This document shows positions 62,274 to 64,000 of a stretch of DNA of 64,000 nt, in pieces. Below the pieces are notes generated by a model. That model worked only from the letters and a program-made list of their open reading frames with translations. It did no database searches and had not been told where the DNA came from. The position numbers were made by a program, and so were the translations under genes. This stretch comes from Paralvinella palmiformis (lineage: Eukaryota > Annelida > Polychaeta > Terebellida > Alvinellidae). Where the stretch lies: positions 271,001-335,000 of the forward strand of contig JAODUP010000409.1 of assembly GCA_025642065.1 (NCBI GenBank), given 5' to 3'. Position 1 is the stretch's first letter; each line of letters starts with the position of its first letter.

Positions 62274-62322
62274 CTCCTCTCTCTCTCTCTCTCTCTCTTT
62301 GTGTGTGTGTGTGTGTGAGTGT
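62274..62322. repeat. (CT)n-(GT)n compound microsatellite
   Basis: CT run followed directly by GT run in the upstream flank. Another GT run lies at 63026-63060. Confidence 0.95.
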
Positions 62323-63173
62323 GACGGGTCCTTCGTGTTATCTTGTTTGTTTTCTGCAGTACAACTCGTGGTAATCGCAGATTAAACAAGTTAATTCACC
62401 TAATAAGACGGGCCATACACCCGTCAACTGATAAACATTATAAACACATCCGCGTCGTAACGCTAATTTCGGGCGTTCGATTGAGAGTGAACACTGAAAA
62501 TACGACGGCTGCAAAAAATGTCTTTATCGTCTGCTCTTTGGGGGTCAAGTATTATAACCAGATATGTGTCTGCCCTGGAGACATGCTGCTAGTGGTTATA
62601 ATTATATAAATTATATTTATATCGCATGTGTATGGTGTTTGAGTTTTTTTCTTCATTTCAAACACGATTATTAATTCAAGCCCTTTATAAATTCCGTGCG
62701 CGCGCACGCGTACGTGTGCATGCATATGGGTATCACGTGGACATATGTGCGTGGACGTTTTCTGTTCGAAGATATATTTTTTGTGTTATATTATCTTTCA
62801 CGTCCTCCTGTCTTTTACGACATAGGTTGTAAATAGACAGTTGTTACGGTAAATAAGAGAATTGAACAGTTAAATGAATTAAGTTTGTTTCGGTTCGTGT
62901 AAACAAACGGCTAAAAATTTAATCGTGACCTTCTCGATGTCAACAGTAAAAAATACTTAATATATTTATAATATAAAATGGGTACCAGCCACAAGTATTA
63001 TTTTACGTTTTAAACTTCTATGGTATTGTGTGTGTGTGTGTGTGTGTGTTTGTGTGTGTTACTGTAGCTGATTTTTCGAAGAAGATTAACCAATGGAAAT
63101 AAATCCCACTAACACATTAATGACCAGGTTTTAACCCAAATTCTTGAGAACCATAACGACTGCACTAATTATA

Positions 63174-63176
<3 letters not shown>

Positions 63177-63211
<35 letters not shown>

Positions 63212-63248
63212 TAGGCGCGCGCGCACCCACGCACACACACACACACAC
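63177..63248. repeat. (TA)n then CG/CA-rich run
   Basis: 32 bp of TA, a short unique bridge, then GC and CA dinucleotides leading directly into SINE copy 2. Confidence 0.95.
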
Positions 63249-63409
63249 GGGTGTCTCCGTGGTCTACCTGGTAGCGCGATTGGCCACAGATCTATAGCAC
63301 CTGAATTCAAACCCCGGCCGGTCTATATCAGAGAGGTGTTTCATCTATTACTTCGTCTCATTAAGTTTGGAGGTCACTCGGTCCATTTAGCCTACTTTGT
63401 GCACAAAAG
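63249..63409 (+). mobile_element. tRNA-derived SINE, copy 2
   Basis: Head TCTCCGTGGTCTACCTGGTA with a degenerate B box (GAATTCAAACCC), then a body with GTTTCATCT, ACTTCG and TTTAGCCTACTTTGTGCACA. Shared blocks in the same order as copy 1 across head and body show one SINE family. It sits between a CA/CG-rich run and the long (CA)n at 63433. Confidence 0.75.
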
Positions 63410-63432
63410 TGGCCGTACAAACAGAAGCATTT

Positions 63433-63528
<96 letters not shown>
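63433..63528. repeat. (CA)n microsatellite, 96 bp
   Basis: Uninterrupted CA run just downstream of SINE copy 2. Open frames across it are artefacts. Confidence 0.97.
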
Positions 63529-63700
63529 CACCACACACATGAGTAGACCAGATACATGCATACATCTATCAATATGTGGAGGTATGGAACATTTTATTTT
63601 TTGATGTATATTTGTATTTAGATTTATGGAGGTAGGTCTCGAAGGATGTTTAGATATGTTGATGCTCTGTGCCTGATGCCTATTTATATGTTCCCTAAAA

Positions 63701-63842
<142 letters not shown>

Positions 63843-63880
63843 TTTTATACAAACAAGTAAGGTAATATATACGCCTACTA

Positions 63881-64000
63881 CATAATAAAGCTAACGTTGG
63901 TAATATTTCTTCTATTTAACATTAATAAAGCTAACGTTGGTAATAGTTCATCTAATTAACATTAATAAAGCTAACGTTGGTAATAGTTCATCTAATTAAC
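63881..64000. repeat. 40-bp satellite array, continuing past the window end
   Basis: Three units of exactly 40 bp (63881, 63921, 63961), each with AATAAAGCTAACGTTGGTAA. Units 2 and 3 are identical; unit 1 differs at a few positions. The array is cut by the window edge, so its true length is unknown. Confidence 0.95.

Larger units (their letters stand above)
59500..62300. promoter_or_regulatory. CpG-rich 5' region and promoter zone of the TCF/LEF gene
   Basis: CpG dinucleotides are frequent here compared with the AT-rich introns. The zone covers exons 1-2 and about 2.2 kb upstream. On the minus strand it has an ATTGG (CCAAT box, 60239-60243) about 190 bp before the ATG and purine-rich (GA)n tracts. 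No TATA box stands out. The transcription start cannot be set from sequence. No divergent gene was recognised on the plus strand. Confidence 0.6.

Overview
The window looks like animal nuclear DNA, and almost all of it is one large gene on the minus strand: an ortholog of the Wnt-pathway transcription factor TCF/LEF (fly pangolin, vertebrate TCF7L2/LEF1). The coding exons run from the start codon at 60052 down to the stop at 4358, about 56 kb. Several things point to an invertebrate, probably a protostome and possibly a lophotrochozoan such as a mollusc. The N-terminus carries the invertebrate-style [11 protein letters not shown] version of the beta-catenin-binding motif. The gene keeps one long C-clamp isoform. 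The introns are long, AT-rich and full of dinucleotide repeats, with tRNA-derived SINEs. The species cannot be named from sequence alone.

Layout, left to right. 1-3350 is downstream flank with no recognisable gene; it holds a CpG-rich patch and a pair of CRE-like sites. 3385-4793 is the terminal exon and likely 3' UTR. 6642-6771 is a candidate alternative terminal exon. Exon 10 (7513-7585) starts the C-clamp, exon 9 (9899-9934) is a 36-nt microexon, and exon 8 (10402-10567) is the second half of the HMG box. At 14509-14698 and 14771-14972 lie two alternative copies of the exon for the first half of the HMG box. Exons 6, 5 and 4 (18223-18420, 26360-26435, 33074-33200) encode the proline-rich middle. 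A 25.5-kb intron then separates these from exons 3, 2 and 1 (58692-58804, 59618-59687, 59909-60052). A CpG-rich promoter zone covers roughly 59.5-62.3 kb. 62.3-64 kb is microsatellites, a SINE and the start of a 40-bp satellite.

Every exon joins the next in phase. The full protein is 546 residues with the upstream HMG exon (7a) and 542 with the downstream one (7b).

The main discovery candidate is the duplicated HMG exon. 7a and 7b have the same splice phases and nearly the same HMG half. Almost every codon that can differ silently does so, and their N-terminal linkers are unrelated. Only 72 nt separate them. Using both, or neither, shifts the frame into an early stop, so the reading frame forces a one-or-the-other choice of DNA-binding domain. 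A second candidate switch, between two terminal exons, decides whether the C-clamp is completed. Together with the microexon, the gene could produce at least eight Wnt effectors.
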